Source: an uncultured Pelagibacteraceae bacterium
GTDB taxonomy: Bacteria > Pseudomonadota > Alphaproteobacteria > Pelagibacterales > Pelagibacteraceae
Direction: 5' to 3'
Length of the DNA stretch: 11,256 nt
NCBI GenBank assembly: GCA_913052435.1
Contig: CAJXDV010000026.1
Span: forward strand, 1 to 11,256
Shown here one piece after another: positions 1 to 7,360 of the stretch. Every line of letters starts with the position of its first letter. Position 1 is the first letter of the stretch. Under the pieces are notes generated by a model. That model saw only the letters and a program-made list of their open reading frames with translations. It was not told the origin of the DNA and did no database searches. The translations under genes and the position numbers were made by a program.

Positions 1-22
1 AATATTATTTTATAATAACTTA

Positions 23-1585
23 TTACTCTAATTCAATAGTGCTTGGAGGTTTAGAAGTAACATCGTAAACAACTCTATTTATTCCTCTAATATTGTTTAT
101 TATTTGATTTGAAATTGATTGCATAAATGACTTTTTAAATTCATAAAAATCTGCTGTCATGCCATCTTCTGATGTTATTGCTCTCAATAAGCACAAATAT
201 TCGTATGTTCGATTATCTCCCATTACGCCAACAGTTTTAACTGGTAGTAAAGCTGCATAAGCTTGCCAGATTTTGTCATACAGATTATTATCTTTTAAGG
301 CTTTAATAAAGTAATAGTCAGCTTCTTTTAATATTTTAATTTTCTCTTTTGTAATAATGCCTGGCATTCTAATTGCTAATCCTGGTCCAGGAAAAGGATG
401 TCTTGATATAGTTTCTTTACTTAAATTTAATTCTAAACCAAGTTTTCTTACTTCATCTTTAAATAAATATTTTAATGGCTCAACTAACTTTAAATTCATT
501 TTTTTTGGTAATCCACCTACATTATGATGTGACTTAATTTTTGAAGTTTGGCTTCCTGTAACTGATTTGCTCTCTATAAGATCTGGATATAAAGTTCCTT
601 GTGCTAGAAATTTTATATTTTTAATTTTTTTTGCATATTTTTCAAAAATTTTGATGAATAGATTTCCTATAATTTTTCTTTTTTTTTCTGGATCAGAAAT
701 ATTTTTTAATTTAGATAAAAATTTTTTTTCAGCATTTGCATAAATTAAATTAATTTTAAATTTTTTTTTAAAAGTATTTATCACTTGTTGTTCTTCATTT
801 TTTCTTAACAACCCGGTATTTACAAAAATACAGGTTAAGTTTTTACCAATTGCATTTGATAATAATTTTGCAACAACGCTACTATCAACTCCACCAGATA
901 AAGCGCAAATTACTTTTGAATTTCCAACTAGCTTTCTAACTTCATTAATAAGTTTTGTTTTTTGATCTTTTGCTGACCAATTTCTTTTTAATTTACATAT
1001 ATCGAATACAAAATTTTTTAGAATTATTTTGCCTTTATTTGTATGAGTAACTTCAGGATGAAATTGAATTCCATATAAATTCTGCTTTGTATTTTCTACT
1101 ATACATAGTTTTGAGTTAGAACTTTTAGCTACCACTTTAAAATTTTTTGGTAGTTTGGTTACCTCGTCAGCATGGCTCATCCAAACTTTGTTTTCTCCTC
1201 TAGAAAAAAAATTTTTGGTTAAAATACTATTTTTTAATTTTTTTACTTTTGCTAATCCAAATTCTCTAGATTTAGATTGTTTAACTTTACCTCCCATTTC
1301 TTTAGAGATTATTTGATGTCCGAAGCATATTCCAAGAACAGGAATGTTAGAATGCAATAGTTTTTTGTTAAATTTTACTTTTTTGTTCTGATAAACATTG
1401 TGTGGACCCCCAGATAATATTAGGCCTTTAATATTATTTTCTAAATTCTTTCTATTAGTAATTTTATTGTGGCTAATTATTTCGCAATAAGCTCCAAGTT
1501 CTCTTATTTTTCTTGCAATAAGTTGGGTAAATTGCGAACCAAAATCAATAATTAAGATTTTGTTAAGACTGTCTTCAAGACGCAT
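23..1585 (-). CDS. guaA: GMP synthase (glutamine-hydrolysing)
   Basis: Cytoplasmic enzyme that aminates XMP to GMP using glutamine and ATP, the last step of guanine nucleotide synthesis. Numbered from the ATG at 1585 (520 aa, the normal family length), the N-terminal class I glutamine amidotransferase domain shows IDFGSQ, the nucleophile Cys87 in GICFGHQ, and His176/Glu178 in QFHPE. The ATP-pyrophosphatase domain follows with P-loop SGGVDSS (230-236). The C-terminal dimerisation domain ends in PPSTIELE, matching the usual end of the family, so the gene is complete. The frame stays open upstream to a TTG at 1597, but the ATG at 1585 is preferred because family members have only a few residues before the [10 protein letters not shown] strand. 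With this start, guaA overlaps the preceding TPR-like gene by 11 nt, suggesting translational coupling. The partner gene guaB lies one gene upstream. Identification is very secure; the start is likely but not proven. Confidence 0.97.
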   Translation of the reverse strand: MRLEDSLNKILIIDFGSQFTQLIARKIRELGAYCEIISHNKITNRKNLENNIKGLILSGGPHNVYQNKKVKFNKKLLHSNIPVLGICFGHQIISKEMGGKVKQSKSREFGLAKVKKLKNSILTKNFFSRGENKVWMSHADEVTKLPKNFKVVAKSSNSKLCIVENTKQNLYGIQFHPEVTHTNKGKIILKNFVFDICKLKRNWSAKDQKTKLINEVRKLVGNSKVICALSGGVDSSVVAKLLSNAIGKNLTCIFVNTGLLRKNEEQQVINTFKKKFKINLIYANAEKKFLSKLKNISDPEKKRKIIGNLFIKIFEKYAKKIKNIKFLAQGTLYPDLIESKSVTGSQTSKIKSHHNVGGLPKKMNLKLVEPLKYLFKDEVRKLGLELNLSKETISRHPFPGPGLAIRMPGIITKEKIKILKEADYYFIKALKDNNLYDKIWQAYAALLPVKTVGVMGDNRTYEYLCLLRAITSEDGMTADFYEFKKSFMQSISNQIINNIRGINRVVYDVTSKPPSTIELE

Positions 1586-2003
1586 CTTTTTTTTCAAATT
1601 CTTTAAGTCGACTATCTATTGATGATATTTTTTCACACAAAGACGAACAAATTTTTTTAAAATCATTCTTTAATTCTTCGACTTTCGAAAAATTTGATCT
1701 ATTTAATTCTATATCAATCAATAAATACATGGCTTCTTCATTTCTTGGTTCAAGAAGTAGAGCTGTATTAAGGTTTTTTTCTTCTTCAGAATTATCTTCT
1801 TCTTTTTTGTAAATTTTTGCCAAATACAGATAGGATTTTGCGTCTTTAGGATTATAGACAATATTTCTTTGAAACAAAAATTTTGACTCTTCAAGTTTTT
1901 CTTCTTCAAATAACTTCTTGGCTTGATCAAAAAAATTATTTTCTTTTGCAAATGTTGAAAAACAGAAGCCAAAAAACAGTAAAATTGTTAATATTAATTT
2001 CAT
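1575..2003 (-). CDS. Small exported TPR-like protein between guaB and guaA
   Basis: Predicted 142-aa protein of unknown specific function. Residues 1-19 form a clear Sec signal peptide ([19 protein letters not shown]) with a plausible cleavage site after TFA. There is no lipobox, as Cys14 lies inside the hydrophobic core without the L-x-x-C context. The mature part is highly charged and helical. Residues of about 23-100 contain two to three degenerate tetratricopeptide-like helix pairs, for example A-x-x-x-F near 28-32, A-x-x-Y-L-Y-L-A near 55-62, and a [10 protein letters not shown] turn around 82-91. The tail (about 103-140) is probably coiled coil and carries a Cys119/Cys123 pair that could form a disulfide in the periplasm. 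Its ATG lies 2 nt after the guaB stop, and its end overlaps guaA, so it is translated within the gua operon. Nothing visible links it to purine synthesis. The periplasmic location and protein-interaction role are inferred. Confidence 0.8.
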   Translation of the reverse strand: MKLILTILLFFGFCFSTFAKENNFFDQAKKLFEEEKLEESKFLFQRNIVYNPKDAKSYLYLAKIYKKEEDNSEEEKNLNTALLLEPRNEEAMYLLIDIELNRSNFSKVEELKNDFKKICSSLCEKISSIDSRLKEFEKKDAS

Positions 2004-2005
2004 AA

Positions 2006-3070
2006 TTATTTTTTTAATTCATCTATGTTATGTACCATACTTTCGTAAAAACCTGCTTTTGTAATTTTAAAAAATTTAGGTTTTTTTCTTAGATTAATTA
2101 CTTTTCGCGATCCAAGATAACCCATTGATGATTTTAATCCTCCAACTAATTGGTAAATTATTTTATCAACAGATCCTTTATATTTAACAAAACCTTCAAC
2201 TCCTTCTGCCACATATTTAGATGTGTTTTTTTGTTTGTTTTGAAAATATCTGTCAGCAGATCCTTTGTTCATTGCTCCAACCGACCCCATGCCTCTAAAG
2301 CTTTTAAATAGTTTACCATTTTTTTTTATAATTTTTCCCGGTGCCTGGTCAGTTCCTGCAAATAAAGAACCTATCATTACTGCGTCTGCTCCCGCAGCTA
2401 GAGCTTTTGCTATATCTCCAGAAAATTTTATTCCTCCATCTGCGATCAGTGTGGTTTTATTTTTTCCAATACCTTTTCTAACATTTAATATAGCACTTAA
2501 TTGTGGAACACCTATTCCAGCAATTAATCTTGTTGTACATATTGATCCAGGACCAATTCCAACTTTAATTATATCAACACCAAGTTTAATTAAAAATTTT
2601 GCAGCATCGGCTGTTGCTATATTTCCTGCACAAAGAGATGTTTTTCTTGGTTTGATTTTTTTAATTTTTCTAATTATTTCTGCCACTTTTTTTGTATGAC
2701 CATGTGCTGTATCGACAACTATCAAATCTAAATCTTCTTTTAGAATTTTCTCTGCTCTTTTATGTTCTTTTAAATTTGCACCGACTGCTGCGCCAACTAA
2801 TAATTTTTTTGATTTAACTTTTCTGATTTCTTGAATTTGTTTCTTAATATCCAAATTTCTATGGATAACTCCAATCCCCCCTGCTTTTGCAACTGCAATA
2901 GCCATTTTTGCTTCTGTAACAGTATCCATGGCCGAAGAGAGCAATGGAATTTTTAAATTTAAATGTTTAGATAATTTGGTAGATGTGACTACTTCAGAAG
3001 GCAAAATGCCTGAATAATTGGGAGCCAGAGTAACATCGTCAAAAGTGAGTGCTTCTTTAATGATATCCAT
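2006..3070 (-). CDS. guaB: IMP dehydrogenase, short form lacking CBS domains
   Basis: Oxidises IMP to XMP with NAD+, the committed step to guanine nucleotides. The protein is 354 aa, whereas typical bacterial enzymes have about 490. The whole TIM-barrel catalytic core is present: EALTFDDVTLAP at 6-17, the substrate loop GIGPGSICTT at 171-180 with catalytic Cys178, the phosphate-binding ADGGIKFSGD at 210-219, the RGMGS segment at 259-263, and the flap Arg274-Tyr275 in GSADRYFQ. The CBS (Bateman) module, normally some 120 residues inserted after the IRRVK strand, is absent: IRKVKS (82-87) runs directly into KKLLVGAAVG (88-97). GMP reductase has a similar length, but its consensus after the catalytic cysteine differs, and the flap, the C-terminal GGLKSSMGYLG segment and the neighbouring guaA point to IMP dehydrogenase. 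The ATG is preceded by AAGGA only 1 nt away, unusually close for a Shine-Dalgarno. Loss of the CBS module predicts altered or absent purine-nucleotide regulation. Confidence 0.94.
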   Translation of the reverse strand: MDIIKEALTFDDVTLAPNYSGILPSEVVTSTKLSKHLNLKIPLLSSAMDTVTEAKMAIAVAKAGGIGVIHRNLDIKKQIQEIRKVKSKKLLVGAAVGANLKEHKRAEKILKEDLDLIVVDTAHGHTKKVAEIIRKIKKIKPRKTSLCAGNIATADAAKFLIKLGVDIIKVGIGPGSICTTRLIAGIGVPQLSAILNVRKGIGKNKTTLIADGGIKFSGDIAKALAAGADAVMIGSLFAGTDQAPGKIIKKNGKLFKSFRGMGSVGAMNKGSADRYFQNKQKNTSKYVAEGVEGFVKYKGSVDKIIYQLVGGLKSSMGYLGSRKVINLRKKPKFFKITKAGFYESMVHNIDELKK

Positions 3071-3109
3071 GTCCTTATATATATGATTCTTGTAAAAATT
3101 AAAGAAAAA

Positions 3110-3721
3110 CTATCTTAAATGTTTGCAAATTATAAAATTTTCCTTTGAATCTTTTCTGCTAGCTGGTGGTTTATAAATATGAACTTTTTGAAATTTTTTT
3201 TTTGCAGTAGCAACGATTTCATTAAAAGATGAACCCATAAATATTTTTGATACGAAGCTTCCTTGTTTATTAAGAGTATTGGTTGCAAAATTGAGCGCTT
3301 CAATACTTAATTCTCCTGTTACTATTGAGTCTACATTTTTATTACCCGTTGTATTTACAGCCATATCTGAAATCACAAGGTCAATTTTCTTACGAAAATA
3401 ATTGATAATTTTTTTTTGTTGAAGTTCATCTGTAAAATCACCTTTTATTTGGAGTGTATTTTCTATTTTTTCCATTTCTTTTAAGTCAATTGAAACTACT
3501 TTTGAATTTTTAAACTTTCTGGATATAAATTGTGACCAACTCCCAGGTGCAGCACCCAAATCTGCAACATGAATACCATTTTTTAGAATATTGAATTTTT
3601 CGTTAATTTCTTGTAATTTATATACAGCTCTTGATCTATATCCTTCAACTTTTGATTGTCTTACGTAAATATCTCTTCTTTGTTTATTTATCCAATTTTT
3701 TGAAATTTTATTTTTTTTCAA
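3110..3721 (-). CDS. rlmE: 23S rRNA 2'-O-methyltransferase (RlmE/FtsJ family)
   Basis: SAM-dependent methyltransferase; E. coli RlmE methylates the 2'-OH of U2552 in the A-loop of 23S rRNA, late in 50S assembly. The 203-aa protein has the expected length. It shows the N-terminal RSRAVYKL block, SAM motif I DLGAAPGSW (54-62), and the K-D-K-E catalytic set as Lys35, Asp119 (ISDMAVN), Lys159 (VSKIFMG) and Glu194 (SKENFI). The usual DMAPN reads DMAVN here, a proline-to-valine change next to the catalytic aspartate. The start is TTG, immediately after the TAG stop of the upstream glycosyltransferase and in the same frame. No ATG exists near the N-terminus. An AGGA sits 5 nt upstream, and the first residues align with the E. 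coli N-terminus, so TTG is well supported. A 39-bp gap separates it from guaB downstream. Confidence 0.94.
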   Translation of the reverse strand: MKKNKISKNWINKQRRDIYVRQSKVEGYRSRAVYKLQEINEKFNILKNGIHVADLGAAPGSWSQFISRKFKNSKVVSIDLKEMEKIENTLQIKGDFTDELQQKKIINYFRKKIDLVISDMAVNTTGNKNVDSIVTGELSIEALNFATNTLNKQGSFVSKIFMGSSFNEIVATAKKKFQKVHIYKPPASRKDSKENFIICKHLR

Positions 3722-4621
3722 CTAATTCCTAAATCTCAAACTTTTCTCAATTATATCACCATCCAAAGTTTTAATTTTTGAAATAAAATTTTTATTATTT
3801 CTAATTTGATCGTTATTTTTTCCAGCAAAATGGATTATTCCTATTTCATGATTTGGCAAATATGGCTCAACAAAAGTATTATTTTTTTTGTCAAATTTTA
3901 TGACTTCAATTAATGTCCAATTGCAATATGCTGGCAATATTTCAACATCAAGATTATCTGAATAAATTGTAATATTCATTGCAATTTGCTCTGATCCCCA
4001 AATTTTTCCAGATGATAAAGCTTTTTTTAAATTTTTTTGCCATACATCCCAATGTGGAGCATCTATCTCCAATGAGAACGCTCCAATATTTAAATGGGGT
4101 TTTAGTGCTACTTCTCTTGCAATTTTTTCAGAAAATCCTGATGATTTTGCATGTTTATAATTTTGAGATTTAATTTTTGCAAAACTTCCCAAAAACCATT
4201 CAGCTCTCAGTACTCTTCCATAAGATCTATCCGCTGATGTTGCTATAGCCAATTTTTTATTATCGCAACCTTTGAGAAATAATTCAATCGCATACCAAGA
4301 ATTGACCCACGCATCTGCATCAATCCATAAATATTTTTTATAACCTGGAAAATATCTTGGTAAAAAGGCTCTTGAAACTTGGCTTTTTAACCATTCTTTT
4401 CCTTTAACTTTAAAATCAGGAACTTCTATATCCCACTCAGCTTTTTTAATTTGATCAACTTTTTTTTCAAGAATTTCTACTTGATCTTTTTGCAATCCTG
4501 CATCCATAATACAAATTGCTATTTCTTTGCTTTGATCAAAGCTTTTTATTGAATCAACCAGTTCATTTAATAATTCAAAATAATTTGCATCGGCTAATGA
4601 AATGATTGTGTTTTCTTTCAT
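3722..4621 (-). CDS. Putative GT8-like (GT-A fold) glycosyltransferase
   Basis: 299-aa protein resembling family 8 glycosyltransferases; donor and acceptor are unknown. The N-terminus (TIISLADANYFELLNELVDSI) has the typical beta-strand and helix that begin a GT-A Rossmann-like domain. KKYLWIDADAWV at 96-106 carries the metal/nucleotide-sugar DxD motif as Asp101-Ala-Asp103. HLNIGAFSLEI (176-186) and GSEQIAMN (209-216) match the acceptor-side blocks of the fold. GIIHFAGKNND (261-271) resembles the C-terminal H-x-x-G-x-K signature that binds the donor diphosphate. No signal peptide or membrane segment is visible, so the protein is probably cytoplasmic or peripheral to the membrane. Its ATG directly follows the pssA TAA stop and its TAG stop directly precedes the rlmE TTG, with no spacer at either junction. 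Placement behind psd and pssA suggests an envelope lipid or glycan substrate, but this is inference from context alone. Confidence 0.75.
   Translation of the reverse strand: MKENTIISLADANYFELLNELVDSIKSFDQSKEIAICIMDAGLQKDQVEILEKKVDQIKKAEWDIEVPDFKVKGKEWLKSQVSRAFLPRYFPGYKKYLWIDADAWVNSWYAIELFLKGCDNKKLAIATSADRSYGRVLRAEWFLGSFAKIKSQNYKHAKSSGFSEKIAREVALKPHLNIGAFSLEIDAPHWDVWQKNLKKALSSGKIWGSEQIAMNITIYSDNLDVEILPAYCNWTLIEVIKFDKKNNTFVEPYLPNHEIGIIHFAGKNNDQIRNNKNFISKIKTLDGDIIEKSLRFRN
3727..3730 (-). promoter_or_regulatory. Shine-Dalgarno that decides the rlmE TTG start
   Basis: AGGA on the minus strand lies 5 nt before the TTG at 3719-3721 and sits inside the last codons of the upstream glycosyltransferase gene. 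The spacing is canonical, and no competing ATG or GTG is in register, so it supports TTG initiation. Most other genes in the window lack such a motif. Confidence 0.55.
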
Positions 4622-5419
4622 TTATAGCACATCTTCATGATGATCAATATCTTCACTTTTTGTCTTGTAAGCTTTATTTATTAATAAATAATGAACTGTG
4701 CTTATTGGAATCACCAAAAGATAAATTGCTCCTGAAATAATTATTGTATTAAAAGTAAAGATTAAAAGTAAACCAAAATATAAAATTATACCAAATAATA
4801 GAAATACGGATGTTCTTCTAGGAACTGCTATTCTTTTAAGAGAATATGTTGGAATTTTACTAATTAATAAAATTGAAATAATGATGAATAGAATAGGCAC
4901 TATAATTTTATAATTTAAATTGATAATTTGGATTTCGCTAAAACTATAGATTAATGGCATCAAAACCAAAACACCTCCTGCTGGAGATGGAATGCCTTCA
5001 AAAAAATTATCTCTCCAAGAAGGTTCTCCTCCTGAGGTAATATTAAATCGTGCCAGTCTCAAAGCTACACAAATCACATATATCAGTGATATTAACCAGC
5101 CTAATCTTCCAATTTCTGATAAAGACCAAAAATACATTATGAATGCAGGTGCAACTCCAAAACTAATCACATCTGTTAAAGAATCTAGCTCTTTACCCAC
5201 TTTAGAAGTGGCTCTAATTAATCTAGCAATTCTACCGTCTAATCCATCGATAACAGCAGCAACAATAACTGCTATAACTGATAATTCAAATTTACCATCG
5301 AATGCAAATTTAATCGAACTTAATCCTATGCAAACACCAATTAAAGTTAAAATATTTGGTAGTATTATTCTTGAATTTTTATTGGAAACTAATTTAATAT
5401 TTTTGTCTGGCTGTTCCAT
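4622..5419 (-). CDS. pssA: CDP-diacylglycerol--serine O-phosphatidyltransferase (PS synthase)
   Basis: Integral inner-membrane enzyme that transfers a phosphatidyl group from CDP-diacylglycerol to L-serine, giving phosphatidylserine. The 265-aa protein shows the complete CDP-alcohol phosphatidyltransferase signature around 58-83: Asp58-Gly, Asp61-Gly-Arg, Ala65-Arg66, Gly75, Asp79 and Asp83. The preceding LPNILTLIGVCIGLSSI is typical of this class, and EGIPSPAGG at 141-149 is characteristic of PS synthases rather than PgsA or cardiolipin synthases. Hydrophobic segments near 45-58, 88-122, 150-160, 170-187 and 203-245 fit a multi-pass membrane protein. The ATG is 4 nt after the psd stop. The product is the substrate of Psd, so the two genes encode consecutive steps to phosphatidylethanolamine. 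The stop abuts the next gene's ATG. Confidence 0.94.
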   Translation of the reverse strand: MEQPDKNIKLVSNKNSRIILPNILTLIGVCIGLSSIKFAFDGKFELSVIAVIVAAVIDGLDGRIARLIRATSKVGKELDSLTDVISFGVAPAFIMYFWSLSEIGRLGWLISLIYVICVALRLARFNITSGGEPSWRDNFFEGIPSPAGGVLVLMPLIYSFSEIQIINLNYKIIVPILFIIISILLISKIPTYSLKRIAVPRRTSVFLLFGIILYFGLLLIFTFNTIIISGAIYLLVIPISTVHYLLINKAYKTKSEDIDHHEDVL

Positions 5420-5423
5420 AAGA

Positions 5424-6071
5424 TTATTTCTTTGCTATCAAAGTTTCTCCTGCAATAGTTTTTTGATTAATTTTTACCAAAGGTTCATAATTTTCAAAAT
5501 ACAAATCTGCCCTGCTGCCAAATCTTATCATGCCAATTCTTGCTCCTTGTTGTAATTCTTCATCAATTGAAGTTTCGGTAACTATTCTTCTGGCAACTAA
5601 GCCAGCAATTTGAACTACAATAATATCTTCGCCATGAGAATTTTTAATTTTATAAAAGTTTCTTTCATTATCTTCGCTTGCTTTGTCTAATGATGCATTA
5701 ATAAATTTTCCCGGCTTATATAATATTTCTGTGACTTTGCCCGAGCACGGCGCTCTATTAACATGACAGTCAAATACATTCATAAATATACTAACTTTTT
5801 TAAATTTTTTATTTTCTAATCCAAGTTCTTTAGGTCCATCCGTTTCTAATACTTGTAACACCACTCCATCAGCTGGACTTGTTAGATAATTTTCATCTCC
5901 AATTGCAATTCTTTCAGGATCTCTATAAAAATAATAACACCAGATTGTCAGGATTAATCCTACGAAACCCAAAAAACCATGTATAAAATAGAGAACAATT
6001 GTTACTATTATAAAAATAACAATAAATTTGTAACCTTCGTCATGAATTTTTGGAAAAATTTTATCTATCAT
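5424..6071 (-). CDS. psd: Phosphatidylserine decarboxylase proenzyme (short, Psd-A type)
   Basis: Membrane-associated pyruvoyl enzyme that decarboxylates phosphatidylserine to phosphatidylethanolamine. From the ATG at 6071 it has 215 aa, the usual size of the short class found in many alphaproteobacteria. One or two hydrophobic segments lie at about 15-47. SPADG contains Asp68 and FDCHVNR contains His103, which with Ser186 form the expected self-processing set. Cleavage between Gly185 and Ser186 in RFGSRADLY would give a small alpha chain of about 30 residues with an N-terminal pyruvoyl group. The frame extends to a GTG at 6080 (218 aa), but the ATG is preferred because the IDKIFPKIHDEGYKFI segment then sits at the N-terminus as in relatives. 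No Shine-Dalgarno is visible for either. It is the first gene of the seven-gene run, divergent from icd. Confidence 0.93.
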   Translation of the reverse strand: MIDKIFPKIHDEGYKFIVIFIIVTIVLYFIHGFLGFVGLILTIWCYYFYRDPERIAIGDENYLTSPADGVVLQVLETDGPKELGLENKKFKKVSIFMNVFDCHVNRAPCSGKVTEILYKPGKFINASLDKASEDNERNFYKIKNSHGEDIIVVQIAGLVARRIVTETSIDEELQQGARIGMIRFGSRADLYFENYEPLVKINQKTIAGETLIAKK

Positions 6072-6145
6072 AATAGCCACATTGGTAATTTTGGGTTAAT
6101 ATGTATACAATAAACATAAATTCAACTAATAAGATATATCAATAA
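6072..6145. promoter_or_regulatory. Divergent psd/icd intergenic region
   Basis: This 74-bp spacer separates psd (leftward) from icd (rightward) and is the only place where their promoters can lie outside coding sequence. It is very AT-rich with several TATA-like hexamers on both strands. On the minus strand, TTGATA (6137-6142) followed 17 nt later by TTATGT is one weak option for psd, and TTGAAT followed by TATTAA is another. No operator-like palindrome or riboswitch fold is evident. Confidence 0.5.
6082..6111 (+). promoter_or_regulatory. Candidate sigma70-type promoter for icd
   Basis: TTGGTA (6082-6087) is a 4/6 match to the -35 consensus, and TACAAT (6106-6111) a 5/6 match to the -10 consensus, with an 18-nt spacer. 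Transcription would start near 6118, leaving a leader of about 28 nt without an obvious Shine-Dalgarno. In DNA this AT-rich, chance matches are common, so support is modest. Confidence 0.3.
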
Positions 6146-7360
6146 ATGAGTAAAATTAAGGTTAAAAACCCAATTGTCGAGCTAGATGGCGATGAAATGA
6201 CAAGGATAATCTGGGACTTTATTAAAAATAAGTTAATCCTTCCATATTTAGATTTGGGAATTGAATACTATGATCTTGGAATAAAAAATCGCGATAAAAC
6301 TAATGACCAAATAACAATTGATTGTGCAAATGCAATTAAAAAAAATGGTGTTGGTATTAAATGTGCAACTATTACCCCAGATGAAGCTAGAGTTAAGGAA
6401 TTTAACTTAAAAAAAATGTGGAGATCTCCAAATGGTACTATTAGAAATATAATTGGAGGAACTGTATTTAGAGAGCCAATAATCTGTAAAAATGTTCCAA
6501 AATTAGTTCCTAGCTGGACTAACCCAATTTGTATAGGAAGACATGCGTTTGGTGATCAATATAGAGCAACAGACTTTCAAGTTCCTGGTAAAGGTAAATT
6601 AGAAATGAAATGGACATCTGAAGATGGAAAAGAAAAGAAAGAATTTGAAGTATTTAATTTCCCAGGAGCAGGTGTAGCTCTATCAATGTATAACCTAGAT
6701 CAATCCATAGAAGATTTTGCAAGAGCTTGTATGAATTATGGCCTCAATAGAAACTGGCCAGTTTATCTTTCTACTAAAAATACAATATTAAAAAAATACG
6801 ATGGAAGATTTAAAGATTTATTTCAAGAAGTTTATGAAAAAGAATTTAAAGAAAAATTTAATGAAAGAGGAATAACTTACGAGCACAGACTTATAGATGA
6901 TATGGTTGCTTGTGCAATGAAATGGAATGGAAATTATATTTGGGCATGTAAAAATTATGATGGAGATGTTCAATCTGATACTGTTGCGCAAGGATTTGGT
7001 TCTTTAGGTCTAATGAGTAGTGTTTTAATGTCTCCTGACGGCAAAACTATAGAAGCTGAAGCAGCGCATGGAACGGTAACAAGGCACTACAGATTACATC
7101 AACAAGGTAAAGAAACTTCAACAAACCCTATAGCTTCTATTTTTGCATGGGCTAGAGGGCTTTATCATAGAGGAAAGTTAGATGATAATGAAGATTTAAA
7201 AAAATTTATAAAAATTTTAGAAAAGATTTGTGTTCAAACAGTTGAAAATGGATCTATGACTAAGGATCTTGCAATATTAGTTGGACCTTCAACAAAATAT
7301 CTAACAACTAATCAGTTTCTTGATGAAATTGATGGCAACCTAAAAAAACAGTTAAACTAA
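6146..7360 (+). CDS. icd: NADP-dependent isocitrate dehydrogenase, eukaryotic-like dimeric type
   Basis: TCA-cycle enzyme that oxidatively decarboxylates isocitrate to 2-oxoglutarate, producing NADPH and CO2 in the cytoplasm. The 404-aa protein resembles human IDH1/IDH2 more than E. coli Icd: [15 protein letters not shown] (9-23), [17 protein letters not shown] (94-110), [13 protein letters not shown] (131-143), [17 protein letters not shown] (208-224), [11 protein letters not shown] (268-278) and [14 protein letters not shown] (303-316) are nearly the same. Isocitrate ligands Arg100, Arg109 and Arg132 fall at the same numbers as in IDH1. Tyr139 and Lys211 are the catalytic pair, and Asp251, Asp274 and Asp278 the metal ligands. 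The HGTVTRHYR loop supports NADP preference. It is the only plus-strand gene here, and its last 9 nt overlap the end of the convergent alaS. No terminator is visible after it. Confidence 0.97.
   Translation: MSKIKVKNPIVELDGDEMTRIIWDFIKNKLILPYLDLGIEYYDLGIKNRDKTNDQITIDCANAIKKNGVGIKCATITPDEARVKEFNLKKMWRSPNGTIRNIIGGTVFREPIICKNVPKLVPSWTNPICIGRHAFGDQYRATDFQVPGKGKLEMKWTSEDGKEKKEFEVFNFPGAGVALSMYNLDQSIEDFARACMNYGLNRNWPVYLSTKNTILKKYDGRFKDLFQEVYEKEFKEKFNERGITYEHRLIDDMVACAMKWNGNYIWACKNYDGDVQSDTVAQGFGSLGLMSSVLMSPDGKTIEAEAAHGTVTRHYRLHQQGKETSTNPIASIFAWARGLYHRGKLDDNEDLKKFIKILEKICVQTVENGSMTKDLAILVGPSTKYLTTNQFLDEIDGNLKKQLN

Noticed and set aside
3..17. AT-only inverted repeat TATTAT-TTT-ATAATA just after guaA
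   Set aside because: Contains no GC pair and no following T-run in the guaA direction, so it is too weak to call a terminator; the window ends before more can be seen.
1718..1972. Open frame on the minus strand inside the TPR-like gene
   Set aside because: Alternative frame of a real gene; lysine/isoleucine-rich translation typical of AT-rich shadows, with no recognisable domain.
2265..2699. 144-aa open frame on the plus strand opposite guaB
   Set aside because: Antisense to strongly conserved coding sequence; its Ala/Ile/Pro-rich translation mirrors guaB codons.
2006..3070. GMP reductase (guaC) as the identity of the 354-aa gene
   Set aside because: The length fits, but GICTTR-type context followed by LIAGIGVPQ, the RYFQ flap, the C-terminal GGLKSSMGYLG block and the guaA linkage all match IMP dehydrogenase.
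3071..3109. Possible terminator or riboswitch between rlmE and guaB
   Set aside because: The 39 bp hold only a TATATATAT tract and an AAGGA beside the guaB ATG; there is no stem and no room for a riboswitch.
3979..4173. 64-aa plus-strand frame opposite the glycosyltransferase
   Set aside because: Short antisense shadow without motif or ribosome binding site.
4992..5555. 187-aa open frame on the plus strand opposite pssA and psd
   Set aside because: It spans the pssA-psd junction antisense, has no family resemblance, and both underlying genes are certain.
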